Shown piece by piece: positions 1-8,245 of a DNA stretch of 36,225 nt. The stretch's first letter is position 1. The number at the start of each line of letters is the position of its first letter. Below the pieces are notes generated by a model, which made no database searches, was not told the origin of the DNA, and was given only the letters and a program-made list of their open reading frames with translations. The position numbers and the translations under genes were made by a program. Origin of the DNA: CAZDBA01 sp964503615 (GTDB lineage: Bacteria; Planctomycetota; Planctomycetia; Pirellulales; Pirellulaceae); NCBI GenBank assembly GCA_964503615.1, contig CAZDBA010000029.1, forward strand, positions 1 through 36,225. The letters are read 5' to 3'.

Positions 1-2
1 GC

Positions 3-167
3 GGTTTAAGCAACGCGTCTTGGAAAAACCGACTGTCAGCCAACCGCGAAGATTTATTGGCATGGAAAAAGAATGAACTCAGAGCGCCGTTAGGACTTCG
101 TCTAATGAAACCGCTTCGAAAGATCGGGCAAGTTTTTTTCCGTCGACGAAACCTTGCCAAAATTTAA
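3..167 (+). CDS. 3' end of an upstream gene of unknown function (5' truncated by window edge)
   Basis: Reading frame 3 is open from the window edge to a TAA at 165-167, giving 54 residues. The tail is basic and amphipathic (R/K-rich, ending RRRNLAKI). The next gene starts 12 bases later, so this is probably the preceding member of the same polysaccharide operon. Nothing in the 54 residues identifies a family; a glycosyltransferase C-terminus or an acyl-activating enzyme would fit the context, but that is a guess. The other two forward frames close early (stops at 7-9 and 74-76). Confidence 0.55.
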   Translation, partial: GLSNASWKNRLSANREDLLAWKKNELRAPLGLRLMKPLRKIGQVFFRRRNLAKI

Positions 168-179
168 CAAGCAACTGTT

Positions 180-1352
180 TTGAAATTCCCTACTCAACAA
201 CTCGCACAGGACATTCGTTCGACGCTTCGCGCTAAATCGCAAGAGTTCGTTGCGTTGCACGCGCCAATGTTCGGAGCGAATGCGAACAAGTATTTGGCGG
301 ATTGCGTTGATACCGGTTGGGTTTCTTCCTTGGGAAAGTATGTCGATCAGTTCGAACGCAGTTTGGAAGAAAGAACCGGAGCCAAACATGCGATTGCCGT
401 TTGCAATGGCACGGCAGCTTTGCAAGTCGCGTTACAAATCGCTGGGGTACAAGCAGGTGACGAAGTTTTGTTGCCTTCGCTCACATTTGTCGCGTCTGCA
501 AATGCGATCAAGTACTGCCAAGCCGAACCGCATTTTGTAGATATTGAAGAAACCTCGCTTGGTATCGATTGTAGCCGGATGGCCGAATACCTTTCGAATA
601 TCTGCGAAATGGAAAATGGTATTTGCATAAACAAAAAGACAGGCCGCCGGATCCGCGCGTTGCTTACGCTTTATGCGTTTGGCCATCCCTACGATATTGA
701 AGGCGCGAAACAAGTTTGCGACCAGTTCAACCTTCATCTGATCGAGGATGCCGCCGAAGCGATAGGGACCTTGGTCAACGGGCGGCATGCGGGAACTTTC
801 GGGACGTTGGGTACGCTCAGCTTCAACGGGAACAAAACGATTACGACGGGAGGCGGTGGTGCGATTCTTACTGACGACTCAGAGCTCGCAGCCAATGCAA
901 AACATATCACAACAACAGCCAAAGTGCCGCACGGCTTTCTTTATGAGCATGATCAAGTCGGATTCAACTACAGGATGCCGAATATCAACGCGGCATTAGG
1001 CGTTTCTCAACTGGAAGATCTAACTGCACTGTTGGACTCAAAGCGAAAATTGGCTGAGCGTTTCATTTCGATGGGCCAGTCATGGACAGAGTTCGAGATC
1101 TTGAAGGAACCCGAGAATTGTAAAAGTAACTACTGGCTAAACAATCTGATCCTCCGCCCCGACCTGGCGGACCAACGTGACTCGATTCTAACTGAGCTGA
1201 ATCAAGAGCATGGCGTGCAGGCGAGAGCTGTCTGGAATCCAATGCACACGCTGCCGATGTATACTGAATGTGAGCGAATGCCGCTGAACGTTACCGAAGA
1301 CCTTGCTCAACGAATCATTAGCCTTCCCAGCAGCCCCTATTTGGAGCACTAA
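180..1352 (+). CDS. LegC/PglE-type PLP-dependent sugar aminotransferase (DegT/DnrJ/EryC1/StrS superfamily)
   Basis: This 390-residue protein would transfer an amino group to the 4-keto position of a UDP-4-keto-6-deoxy-HexNAc. Seen: N-terminal substrate segment LHAPMFGANANKYL followed by DTGWVSSLGKYVDQFE (about 45-60), CNGTAALQ (75-82), LLPSLTFVASANAIKY (97-112), Asp190 in EDAAEA for the PLP ring nitrogen, and the Schiff-base lysine K219 in FNGNKTITTGGGG. The layout and the LLPS motif match the LegC branch seen in legionaminate and bacillosamine clusters. The start is a TTG at 180, kept because family members carry about 45 residues before the WVSS motif; the first ATG (267) would remove the substrate segment. 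No strong Shine-Dalgarno is visible. It works with the 4,6-dehydratase (3013-4206) and the NeuD-type acyltransferase (2354-3016) of the same operon. Confidence 0.9.
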   Translation: MKFPTQQLAQDIRSTLRAKSQEFVALHAPMFGANANKYLADCVDTGWVSSLGKYVDQFERSLEERTGAKHAIAVCNGTAALQVALQIAGVQAGDEVLLPSLTFVASANAIKYCQAEPHFVDIEETSLGIDCSRMAEYLSNICEMENGICINKKTGRRIRALLTLYAFGHPYDIEGAKQVCDQFNLHLIEDAAEAIGTLVNGRHAGTFGTLGTLSFNGNKTITTGGGGAILTDDSELAANAKHITTTAKVPHGFLYEHDQVGFNYRMPNINAALGVSQLEDLTALLDSKRKLAERFISMGQSWTEFEILKEPENCKSNYWLNNLILRPDLADQRDSILTELNQEHGVQARAVWNPMHTLPMYTECERMPLNVTEDLAQRIISLPSSPYLEH

Positions 1353-1353
1353 C

Positions 1354-1575
1354 ATGAACTGCAAAATAATAAAACTTCTGGAAGAACTTGTTGAAGAAGA
1401 CGAAGGAGCTTTGTCTCCCGAAGATGAAATGGTGGATATCGGCTGGGATTCGATTACCCTCATGGGTTTCATTGCTAAAGTCGACGAGCTATTTGGCAAA
1501 ACCCTCACTCCCCAAAGCGTTGCAGATTGTGTGACCGTGGGCGATGTCGTTCAACTCGTTAATGAAAGCCAGTAA
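1354..1575 (+). CDS. Stand-alone acyl carrier protein of the sugar operon
   Basis: This 73-residue acidic helical protein has the phosphopantetheine site GWDSITLMGF with the attachment Ser at residue 33, preceded by the usual acidic helix and followed by the helix III region. Holo-ACP would carry an acyl thioester for the neighbouring reductase and acyltransferase. The ATG at 1354 follows the aminotransferase stop by 1 base and begins MNCKIIKLLEELVEED; an in-frame upstream start (1303) would run through the aminotransferase coding sequence and add unrelated residues, so it was not used. The sequence is unlike a housekeeping AcpP, which normally has the LGADSLD context, and it sits in no fatty-acid operon. 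This suggests a dedicated ACP for acylating an amino sugar (inference). Confidence 0.85.
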   Translation: MNCKIIKLLEELVEEDEGALSPEDEMVDIGWDSITLMGFIAKVDELFGKTLTPQSVADCVTVGDVVQLVNESQ

Positions 1576-1586
1576 CAGTCACTGCA

Positions 1587-2345
1587 ATGCGTAATTTAAC
1601 TGAACTTACAGGAAAACGAATTCTCGTTACCGGTGCCTCTTCGGGTATCGGACGGGAGACCGCTGTGTTGTTCAGTCAGTTAGGCGCCTCCGTAGTGATC
1701 AATGGACGTGACGAAAAGCGACTCGACGAGACTTTTAAGGCGTTGTCGGGAGATGGACATCGCTCAGCACCTTTTGATTTGTCCGAGTGTGATCAGATTG
1801 GTGATTGGTTGCGCAGGGTCACCGGTGAGTTTGGACAATTGCATGCAGCGGTGCACATGGCCGGAATCTATGGCGCACGCCCATTAAAGGTGGCTGACTC
1901 GAAATTTGTAGAAACGATACTGAACACGAACGTTTCAATTTCGCTTGGGTTGGTCAAAGCGTTTCGACATAAAAAGGTCCGTGCGGAATCTTCCAGCATC
2001 GTATTAGCAGCCTCGGTAGCTGGACTGGTTGGACAACCTGCCGTTTCCGCCTATTCCGCCAGTAAAGGCGCGATTATTGCAATGACCAAGTCGTTGGCCA
2101 TGGAGTTGGCTCGAGAGAACATTCGTGTTAACTGCGTTTCGCCTTCGATGGTCGTCACGGAAATGACGAATGAGTTTGAAGCCAGTTTTTCACCCGAACA
2201 AATGGAGAAAATCCGAGAGAGACATCCACTTGGATTTGGAAAGCCTGAAGATGTCGCTGCGTTAAACGCATTTCTTGTTTCCGATGCTTCGAGCTGGATG
2301 ACAGGATCCAATATCGTTATCGATGGTGGCTACTCAGCGGGATAA
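1587..2345 (+). CDS. SDR-family oxidoreductase, FabG-like (probable acyl-ACP or sugar ketoreductase)
   Basis: The 252-residue product is a classical short-chain dehydrogenase. Seen: nucleotide-binding TGASSGIG (15-22), an NGR motif after beta 2 compatible with NADP(H) preference, catalytic Ser143, Tyr156 and Lys160 (AYSASK), and a C-terminal IVIDGGYS typical of FabG relatives. The spacing from the ACP gene is 11 bases and the next gene follows after 8. Because it lies directly beside an ACP, reduction of a 3-ketoacyl-ACP to a 3-hydroxyacyl-ACP is the simplest role. Direct reduction of a keto-sugar intermediate is the alternative. No ketosynthase or acyl-ACP ligase is visible in the window; if required, it may lie upstream of base 1. 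Confidence 0.85.
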   Translation: MRNLTELTGKRILVTGASSGIGRETAVLFSQLGASVVINGRDEKRLDETFKALSGDGHRSAPFDLSECDQIGDWLRRVTGEFGQLHAAVHMAGIYGARPLKVADSKFVETILNTNVSISLGLVKAFRHKKVRAESSSIVLAASVAGLVGQPAVSAYSASKGAIIAMTKSLAMELARENIRVNCVSPSMVVTEMTNEFEASFSPEQMEKIRERHPLGFGKPEDVAALNAFLVSDASSWMTGSNIVIDGGYSAG

Positions 2346-2353
2346 AACGGAGC

Positions 2354-3016
2354 ATGGCAAACTTTATTATTGTGGGAGCGGGTGGTTTTGGGCGCGAAGT
2401 CTTTCAGTGGCTGGAAGATTGGATTCAAACTCAACCGAAATCGGACCACACCATCAAAGGCTTTCTCTCATTGGACGTCGATCTTCTCAAAGACTACGAC
2501 CTACCCGTTGGGGTACTGGGCTCTGAGTTCGACTACGAGATTCAGGAGAGCGATCGCTTTATCATTGCGATTGGCTCTGCGGTCAGAAAGAAGGTTGTTG
2601 TTGAGGAGTTACGTGGTCGCGGAGCAAAGTTCTTTGGTTTTGCTCATCCAACCACGGTCGTCTCAAAATCTGCCAAAATTGGGGAGGGGACAATTTTATG
2701 TCCATTCGCGACGGTCTGTGCCGATACCAAAGTGGGGCAGTTTTGCACGTTCAACATTTATTCGTCCGCCGGACACGACTCAACAATCGGGCACTATAGT
2801 GTCCTGTCTCCGTATGCAACACTTAACGGCTTTGCAACGGTTGGCGAAGAAGCATTTTTAGGAACTCACTCAACAATCCTTGCAGGCAAGACTGTCGGCA
2901 ACCGAGCTCGAATCAGTGCAAACGCGTTGGTTGTTTCGAACGTTGCAGAGGATTCAACAGTGCTTAGTAAACCAGGAGTTACAATCGACTTGAAACTCGG
3001 AAATAAAAAAAGATGA
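2354..3016 (+). CDS. NeuD/PglD-family sugar N- or O-acyltransferase
   Basis: This 220-residue protein has an N-terminal Rossmann-like sugar-binding domain (IIVGAGGFGREV, 5-16) and a C-terminal left-handed beta-helix of hexapeptide repeats (about 100-200). PglD/NeuD relatives place the catalytic histidine at the trimer interface in a HDS/CxIG context, and here H141 lies in SSAGHDSTIGHYS. PglD transfers acetyl from acetyl-CoA to the C4 amine of UDP-4-amino-4,6-dideoxy-GlcNAc. Here the dedicated ACP two genes upstream makes an ACP-bound acyl donor possible. The last 4 bases overlap the ATG of the dehydratase gene (ATGA), indicating translational coupling. Confidence 0.85.
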   Translation: MANFIIVGAGGFGREVFQWLEDWIQTQPKSDHTIKGFLSLDVDLLKDYDLPVGVLGSEFDYEIQESDRFIIAIGSAVRKKVVVEELRGRGAKFFGFAHPTTVVSKSAKIGEGTILCPFATVCADTKVGQFCTFNIYSSAGHDSTIGHYSVLSPYATLNGFATVGEEAFLGTHSTILAGKTVGNRARISANALVVSNVAEDSTVLSKPGVTIDLKLGNKKR

Positions 3017-4206
3017 ACCAGCAGGAAGTCCTTCAACTGATTGGTCGCAAAAGCATTCTGTTCGAGAATGATCTGGCCGAACACTCTTCCAAAATCAACA
3101 GTGAAGTCAGCGGCGCCTCGTTTTTAGTGATCGGCGGCGCGGGCTCGATTGGCAGGGCTGTTGTTAAAGAGCTTTTCTCGCGCGGGCCTCAGCGACTGTA
3201 TGTTGTTGATACCAGCGAGAACAATCTTGCCGAGTTAGTCCGGGACCTGCGAAGTTCACTTGGCTACATTAAAGGCGATTTTCGAACCTATTGCATGGAC
3301 GCATTATCGCCCGAGTTTGATGCGTTCTGCTCTCAACAAGGTCCATTTGATTATGTGCTGAACTTTTCCGCACTAAAACACGTACGAAGCGAGAAAGATC
3401 CATATACTTTAATGCGGATGATTCGCACGAATATCTTTCTCACAAAAAAAGCTTTGGGCTACGCAGAAAAATTCGGCTCGAAAAAATTCTTCTGTGTTTC
3501 CACTGACAAAGCCAGTAATCCCGCAAACATGATGGGAGCGTCCAAACGAATCATGGAGTTGTTTCTGCTGAACTACGCTCGTGTTCCCGTGTCCAGTGCT
3601 CGGTTCGCTAACGTGGCATTTTCTGATGGCAGTTTGCTTTGCAGCTTTCGAAACCGCTTGGAGGCCAATCAGCCTCTGGCAGGCCCAAATGACATCCAGC
3701 GTTATTTTTTAACCGTCGAAGAGGCTGCGGTGCTCTGTCTGCTTTCGATATTTTTGGGAGATAACCACGAGATTTTCTTTCCAAAACTGGATACGGGAAT
3801 TAGTTTGGAATCGTTTGACAACATCGCCTATCGGTTTTTGCGGCTGAATAACTTGGAGCCCGTTGATTTTGACTCGGAGGAAGAGGCTCGTGCTTCTGTC
3901 GCCGAACTGAGAAGTCAGGGAAAATGGCCCTGTCATTTTTCTGGTTCCAGTACGACAGGGGAGAAACCGGTCGAAGAGTTTTACTCCGATTCGGAGCTAG
4001 TAGACTGGGAGCGATTCGGGGATATTGGTATTGTCAACAATGATCACAAAGTTGATTCCGGTGAAATCGAAGCGTTTTGTGAGCAGATCGAATCATGCCT
4101 GGCGGCGGGCAATTGGGACAAACCGATGTTGGTAAATTTGTTCTCCCGACTTTTACCCTCGTTTGACCATGTTGAGAAAAATCAAAATCTCGACCAAAAG
4201 ATGTAA
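3013..4206 (+). CDS. CapD/FlaA1/PglF-family nucleotide-sugar 4,6-dehydratase (soluble form)
   Basis: The 397-residue extended SDR has GGAGSIG (41-47) for NAD, YVLNFSALKHVRSEKDP (114-130) and STDKASNPANMMGASKR (163-179), all hallmarks of polysaccharide biosynthesis protein CapD/FlaA1. The classical Tyr of YxxxK is Met174 with Lys178. This agrees with PglF-type enzymes, in which a nearby Asp-Lys pair (here D165-K166) takes over catalysis; that assignment is from family knowledge. No N-terminal membrane domain is present, unlike PglF itself. The C-terminal region from about 270 on is less conserved, and EEFYSD near residue 330 resembles the usual CapD tail. It would convert a UDP-HexNAc to the 4-keto-6-deoxy sugar used by the aminotransferase. 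Confidence 0.85.
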   Translation: MNQQEVLQLIGRKSILFENDLAEHSSKINSEVSGASFLVIGGAGSIGRAVVKELFSRGPQRLYVVDTSENNLAELVRDLRSSLGYIKGDFRTYCMDALSPEFDAFCSQQGPFDYVLNFSALKHVRSEKDPYTLMRMIRTNIFLTKKALGYAEKFGSKKFFCVSTDKASNPANMMGASKRIMELFLLNYARVPVSSARFANVAFSDGSLLCSFRNRLEANQPLAGPNDIQRYFLTVEEAAVLCLLSIFLGDNHEIFFPKLDTGISLESFDNIAYRFLRLNNLEPVDFDSEEEARASVAELRSQGKWPCHFSGSSTTGEKPVEEFYSDSELVDWERFGDIGIVNNDHKVDSGEIEAFCEQIESCLAAGNWDKPMLVNLFSRLLPSFDHVEKNQNLDQKM

Positions 4207-4901
4207 TGAAGCGTTTGATTGATATCTTATTGTCAGGAACCCTGATCTTAATCCTGCTAATTCCAGGATTAATTGTGATGTTGGTACTGCGCCTAACTGC
4301 TGAAGGAGAAGTCTTCTACAAGCAGAAAAGAGTTGGGCTAGGTGGCGAACATTTTGATGTTCTCAAGTTCGCGACCATGTTCGTTGGCAGCGAGACCAAG
4401 GGCTCTGGCGATATCACCGTAAAGAACGATCCTCGCGTGACTCGTTTCGGTAAATTCCTGCGTGCGTTCAAAATTAACGAAGTCCCGCAGCTGCTGAACG
4501 TGCTCAAAGGGGACATGAGCCTAGTCGGTTGGCGACCGCTGGTACCGCGTGGCTTTAGCTTTTACTCCCCGGAAGTGCAGGAGAAAATTGTTACGGTTAA
4601 ACCAGGTTTGACCGGAGTGGGCTCGATCTTTTTTCGTGATGAAGAAGAGATCCTCTCCAAGACCAGCAAGGAGTTAGATGCCTGCTACAAAGAAGACATC
4701 TCTCCGTACAAAGGCGAACTTGAACTCTGGTATCGTGAGCATCAAAGCATTTGGCTGGATCTAAAAGTTCTGGTTTGCACACTATTGGTTGTGATCCGAC
4801 CCAAATCTCAAATTTACAAAAAGTTCTTTCCATCGCTGCCCAGCCCTCCGCCAAATAGCGAAATCGTTCGAATCAAAAACCTTGGCTCGAAGAACGATTG
4901 A
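4206..4901 (+). CDS. Monotopic phosphoglycosyl transferase (bacterial sugar transferase, PglC-like)
   Basis: The 231-residue protein starts with one hydrophobic re-entrant/TM helix (residues 5-30), then the catalytic core: VFYKQKRVGLGG (36-47), KFATM (54-58), DPRVTRFGKFLRAFKINEVPQL (75-96), NVLKGDMSLVGWRP (98-111). This family transfers a sugar-1-phosphate from a UDP-sugar to undecaprenyl phosphate and so starts glycan assembly at the inner membrane. In PglC the nucleophile is the Asp of a Asp-Glu pair; here the pair reads Asn91-Glu92. The usual KFRTM and SLVGPRP motifs read KFATM and SLVGWRP. The start ATG overlaps the preceding TAA by one base. Family membership is clear; the substitutions make the mechanism uncertain. 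Confidence 0.88.
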   Translation: MKRLIDILLSGTLILILLIPGLIVMLVLRLTAEGEVFYKQKRVGLGGEHFDVLKFATMFVGSETKGSGDITVKNDPRVTRFGKFLRAFKINEVPQLLNVLKGDMSLVGWRPLVPRGFSFYSPEVQEKIVTVKPGLTGVGSIFFRDEEEILSKTSKELDACYKEDISPYKGELELWYREHQSIWLDLKVLVCTLLVVIRPKSQIYKKFFPSLPSPPPNSEIVRIKNLGSKND

Positions 4902-7021
4902 ACGTTTGGGCATACCAACAACTGGTTAAGCACTTTGGCCCTCTGTGGTTGGTCAAGCGCGCGTTGTCATCGGGCAGTCAGCGGCTTGGCATTCTTAAGT
5001 TCAAGCTGCCCTCGAAACCATGGGATCAGATTGACCCCAAACTGAATTGCCAGCTTGATTCTGAGTCGGGTAGCGACTTTCTTTCACGAAAGCAACAAAG
5101 TGGGGTTCAATATTTATTCGATCCCGATCACTTGTCGGGCGATTTCACACGCTTCGACCTTGAATCGAATCTGGCAGATTGGGCCCAGCAGATTCAACAA
5201 AAAATCTGCAGTGGATCTTTCCAGTACTTCTCGGCCCGTTGGATTGAGCACGGTCAACAACCCAATTGGTTTCTCAATCCTTACTCGAATCAACGTGCGC
5301 CTCATGATCAACATTTTAGCAAGATCAACGAGTTTGGAAGCAACTCGGAAGGTTACGGGGATGTAAAAGCGATCTGGGAACTAAGCCGCTTTAGTTTTGC
5401 CTACGATCTTGTTCGCTGTTATTCCCGTACGCGCGATCCCCAATGTGCGGAGGAGTTTTGGCGGCTCGTTGAGCACTGGATGGAAAACAATCCGCCGTAC
5501 CAGGGCATTAACTGGAAATGTGGACAGGAGGCAAGCTTCCGCTTGTTTGCGATCCTGTTTGGTGTGTGGGCATTTGCGAGTGAACCGTGTTCTCATCAAG
5601 AGCGAATCAGCAAGCTTTACAAATTCGTTTACGTCACAGCGCTCCGCGTTCAAAACCACATCGGTTATGCCATCAATCAGCAAAACAACCACGGTATTTC
5701 AGAGGCCCTTTTGCTCTGGAGCGTCGGTTGTTTGTTTCCTGAGTTCAAAGAATCTGAAAATTGGAAACGAGTTGGCGAGCGAGTCCTGGTTCGACTTTGC
5801 AATGAACTCATCTACGATGATGGTGGATTTAGTCAGGGTTCGGCGAACTACCACCGCTTGGTCGTTCAGCTTCTTTGCCTAATGATTCGACTTGCACAAC
5901 GAAACAACCTCGAAATCGACGATCGAATCACGGCGGCTTTAAATCGCCTAACCGACTGCATCGCTTCTATGGTCGAAAAGAAAAATGGGTTGGTTCCCAG
6001 GTTTGGCAACGACGATGGCGCGTATTTGCTACCGCTGACTCATTGTGATTATTCAGATTATCGCCCAGCCGTGCACGTCGCTAAAACGATCTTGGGGCAA
6101 GACGAAGAATACGGCCGGGGTGATTGGGACGAAGCGCTTTTATGGTTCGGCTTTCCGATACCAACGGGGGCTCCTGCAAAGTTTCAACCAGAGCCTCGTT
6201 TGAATTTACGAAAGCAGGCGGGCTGCCATACGTTGAGCCTTGGAGGAGACAAGATCTTTCTGAGAGCGGGTTCTTACCGTCATCGACCTGCCCAACTGGA
6301 TGCGACCCATGTCGACCTTTGGTGGCAAGGTTTTGACGTCGCAACGGATCCGGGAATCTATTCTTACAATGCCGAAGGTTGCTGGAGCAGCTTACCCTTT
6401 TATCAAAGTGCGTTTCACAATACAGTTCTCGTTGACGAGAAAGAGCCGTCCAAGAGAGTCTCCAAGTTCATGTTCCTGCCTTGGCAGACAAGCGAGCTTG
6501 GCGATACGCATGAGCATGAAAACATGGTTGCTGCAGAGTGCCATCGCCGCATTGACTTTCAGATCTCGCCGCCTGTTTCACATCGGCGCATCGTCGTGTT
6601 GCTCAAAGAAAGTGTCTTTCTGATCATGGATTCTCTGCAGTCCGAAGGCTCGCATGACTATCGACTGGACTGGCTTTTGAACTGCACCGAAATCACGATG
6701 CAAGATCGTCAAATGGAATTGGCACTCAAATCTGGTGACGAATTCTATTTGGCGTTGCACACAAACACGGAGCAGAACAAATTGGAGGCGATTTACCCGG
6801 CTGATGATTCGCCCGTAGGCTGGATCGCTCCACGTTATTTGGAACTGGAACCGGCCGTTTCAGTACGGTCCATTTCCAGGAACGTTTCCGACTGCAGTTT
6901 CGTGTCCGTTTTTGCGAAAGATAAAAACGCGGTCTCCTTTTGGTCGGAGCATGCAAACGAGATCATGCAGCAGGATAGTTTTTCTCGCGTCATCAGTTTA
7001 ATCCAACGAGTAGCAGCGTAA
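4898..7021 (+). CDS. Heparinase II/III-like polysaccharide lyase-fold protein
   Basis: The 707-residue protein has an N-terminal (alpha/alpha) toroid region (about 100-390) with GINWKCGQEASFR and a QQNNHGISEALLL segment holding the Asn-His typical of the active site. A C-terminal beta-sandwich (about 430-690) includes GSYRHRPAQLDATHVDLWWQGFDVATDPGIYSYN and FHNTVLVD. These are the signatures of the heparinase II/III-like family, which is common in EPS/exosortase loci and depolymerises or edits uronate-containing chains. No signal peptide is visible, so it is predicted cytoplasmic or exported by an unseen route. The start is a TTG at 4898 embedded in the TTGA overlap with the preceding stop, which supports coupling. 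The substrate cannot be read from sequence; the uronate-forming dehydrogenase nearby fits a uronic-acid polymer. Confidence 0.82.
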   Translation: MNVWAYQQLVKHFGPLWLVKRALSSGSQRLGILKFKLPSKPWDQIDPKLNCQLDSESGSDFLSRKQQSGVQYLFDPDHLSGDFTRFDLESNLADWAQQIQQKICSGSFQYFSARWIEHGQQPNWFLNPYSNQRAPHDQHFSKINEFGSNSEGYGDVKAIWELSRFSFAYDLVRCYSRTRDPQCAEEFWRLVEHWMENNPPYQGINWKCGQEASFRLFAILFGVWAFASEPCSHQERISKLYKFVYVTALRVQNHIGYAINQQNNHGISEALLLWSVGCLFPEFKESENWKRVGERVLVRLCNELIYDDGGFSQGSANYHRLVVQLLCLMIRLAQRNNLEIDDRITAALNRLTDCIASMVEKKNGLVPRFGNDDGAYLLPLTHCDYSDYRPAVHVAKTILGQDEEYGRGDWDEALLWFGFPIPTGAPAKFQPEPRLNLRKQAGCHTLSLGGDKIFLRAGSYRHRPAQLDATHVDLWWQGFDVATDPGIYSYNAEGCWSSLPFYQSAFHNTVLVDEKEPSKRVSKFMFLPWQTSELGDTHEHENMVAAECHRRIDFQISPPVSHRRIVVLLKESVFLIMDSLQSEGSHDYRLDWLLNCTEITMQDRQMELALKSGDEFYLALHTNTEQNKLEAIYPADDSPVGWIAPRYLELEPAVSVRSISRNVSDCSFVSVFAKDKNAVSFWSEHANEIMQQDSFSRVISLIQRVAA

Positions 7022-8245
7022 GTGCCAAAGATACTGCTTATCCACCAAGCGTTTCAATCGATGCAAGGTGCTGGAGGAACGCGTCACTACGAGTTTGGAA
7101 AACGTGTTGTCGCACGAGGTCATGAATTCGTAGTAGTTGCAAGCGATTTAAGCTATCTCGATGCGAAAAAGCTGAACCAAAAAACGGAACAGGTCGACGG
7201 CATCAAAATCCTTCGTCCTACGATTCCCAGTTTCATTCACAAAGGTTTTTTGTGGCGGATTATCGCTTACATCATTTACATGTTCAGTTCGTTTTGGCGT
7301 GCTGTTCGTGAACCGAAAATCGACTTGGTGATGGGAACTTCGCCCTCTCTGTTTCAGGCGTTGTCGGCTGCATGGGTCTCGATTTTGCGACGCAGGCCTT
7401 TTCTGTTGGAAGTGCGAGACCTTTGGCCGGACTTTGCGATCGAAATGGGCGTGCTCAAATCAAAAGTCTTGATCTTTCTGGCCAAGCGAGCGGAGAGCTT
7501 TATCTATTGGCGAGCAAAACACATTCTGGTGAACTCGCCCGCCTACGTCGACTATTTAGTCAAGCGTGGAATCGCGCGAGAAAAAATCTCGTTGATCCCT
7601 AATGGTGTTGACCCCGGTATGTTTAACGGACATTCGTCACCAGAAAAGATTCGAGAAGAGTTTGGTCTCGATGACAAGTTTGTCGTATCGTACACAGGTG
7701 CGATTGGGCCCGCCAACGACATCGCAACGATCGTGCGAGCCGCTGATTTGCTCAAGGACCGCCAGGATGTTCATTTTCTAATCGTGGGCGGTGGAAAAGC
7801 GCTCGCCGAAGTTCAACAAATGGTTAGTGATAAATCTCTTTCCAACATTTCCATAGCCGGAGTGCGCCAGAAATCGGAGATCCCGGATATACTTGCCGGT
7901 TCGGACGCCTGTGTCGCAACGTTATTGAATATCCCAATGTTTGCGATGACGTATCCCAACAAGATATTTGACTATATGGCTGCTTCGAAACCGATCGTCC
8001 TGGGAATCGATGGGGTTATTCGAAAAGTGATGGAAGATGGTAAAGGTGGAATCTTCGTCGAGCCCGGAAATGAGCATGAGCTTGCAGATGCGGTGGCGTG
8101 GATGGCCGAAAACAGAGAAGCAGCCAAACAAATGGGCGTCGACGGTCGCAACTATGTGACTCAACAATTCAATCGAGAGGCGCATGCTCGCGAATTCTGT
8201 GAATTGTTGGAATCGCTTACTATCGGGAAAAAGATTAAACGATGA
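7022..8245 (+). CDS. GT4 family glycosyltransferase (WbuB-like)
   Basis: This 407-residue GT-B fold enzyme has an N-terminal acceptor domain starting ILLIHQAFQSMQGAGGTRHYEFGKRVVARGH, a hydrophobic stretch at about 79-92 (WRIIAYIIYMFSSFW) that may dock on the membrane, VRDLWPDFAIEMGVL, and the linker motif ISLIPNGVDPGMF. The C-terminal donor domain contains VSYTGAIGPANDIATIVRAAD and PNKIFDYMAASKPIV. The GTG at 7022 directly follows the TAA of the preceding gene (7019-7021), and the ORF ends in an ATGA overlap with the epimerase gene. It probably adds a sugar to the lipid-linked product of the phosphoglycosyl transferase. Donor and linkage are not deducible. Confidence 0.87.
   Translation: MPKILLIHQAFQSMQGAGGTRHYEFGKRVVARGHEFVVVASDLSYLDAKKLNQKTEQVDGIKILRPTIPSFIHKGFLWRIIAYIIYMFSSFWRAVREPKIDLVMGTSPSLFQALSAAWVSILRRRPFLLEVRDLWPDFAIEMGVLKSKVLIFLAKRAESFIYWRAKHILVNSPAYVDYLVKRGIAREKISLIPNGVDPGMFNGHSSPEKIREEFGLDDKFVVSYTGAIGPANDIATIVRAADLLKDRQDVHFLIVGGGKALAEVQQMVSDKSLSNISIAGVRQKSEIPDILAGSDACVATLLNIPMFAMTYPNKIFDYMAASKPIVLGIDGVIRKVMEDGKGGIFVEPGNEHELADAVAWMAENREAAKQMGVDGRNYVTQQFNREAHAREFCELLESLTIGKKIKR

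Noticed and set aside
1303..1353. Longer start for the acyl carrier protein
   Set aside because: It would overlap 50 bases of the aminotransferase and add residues not seen in ACPs; ATG 1354 chosen.
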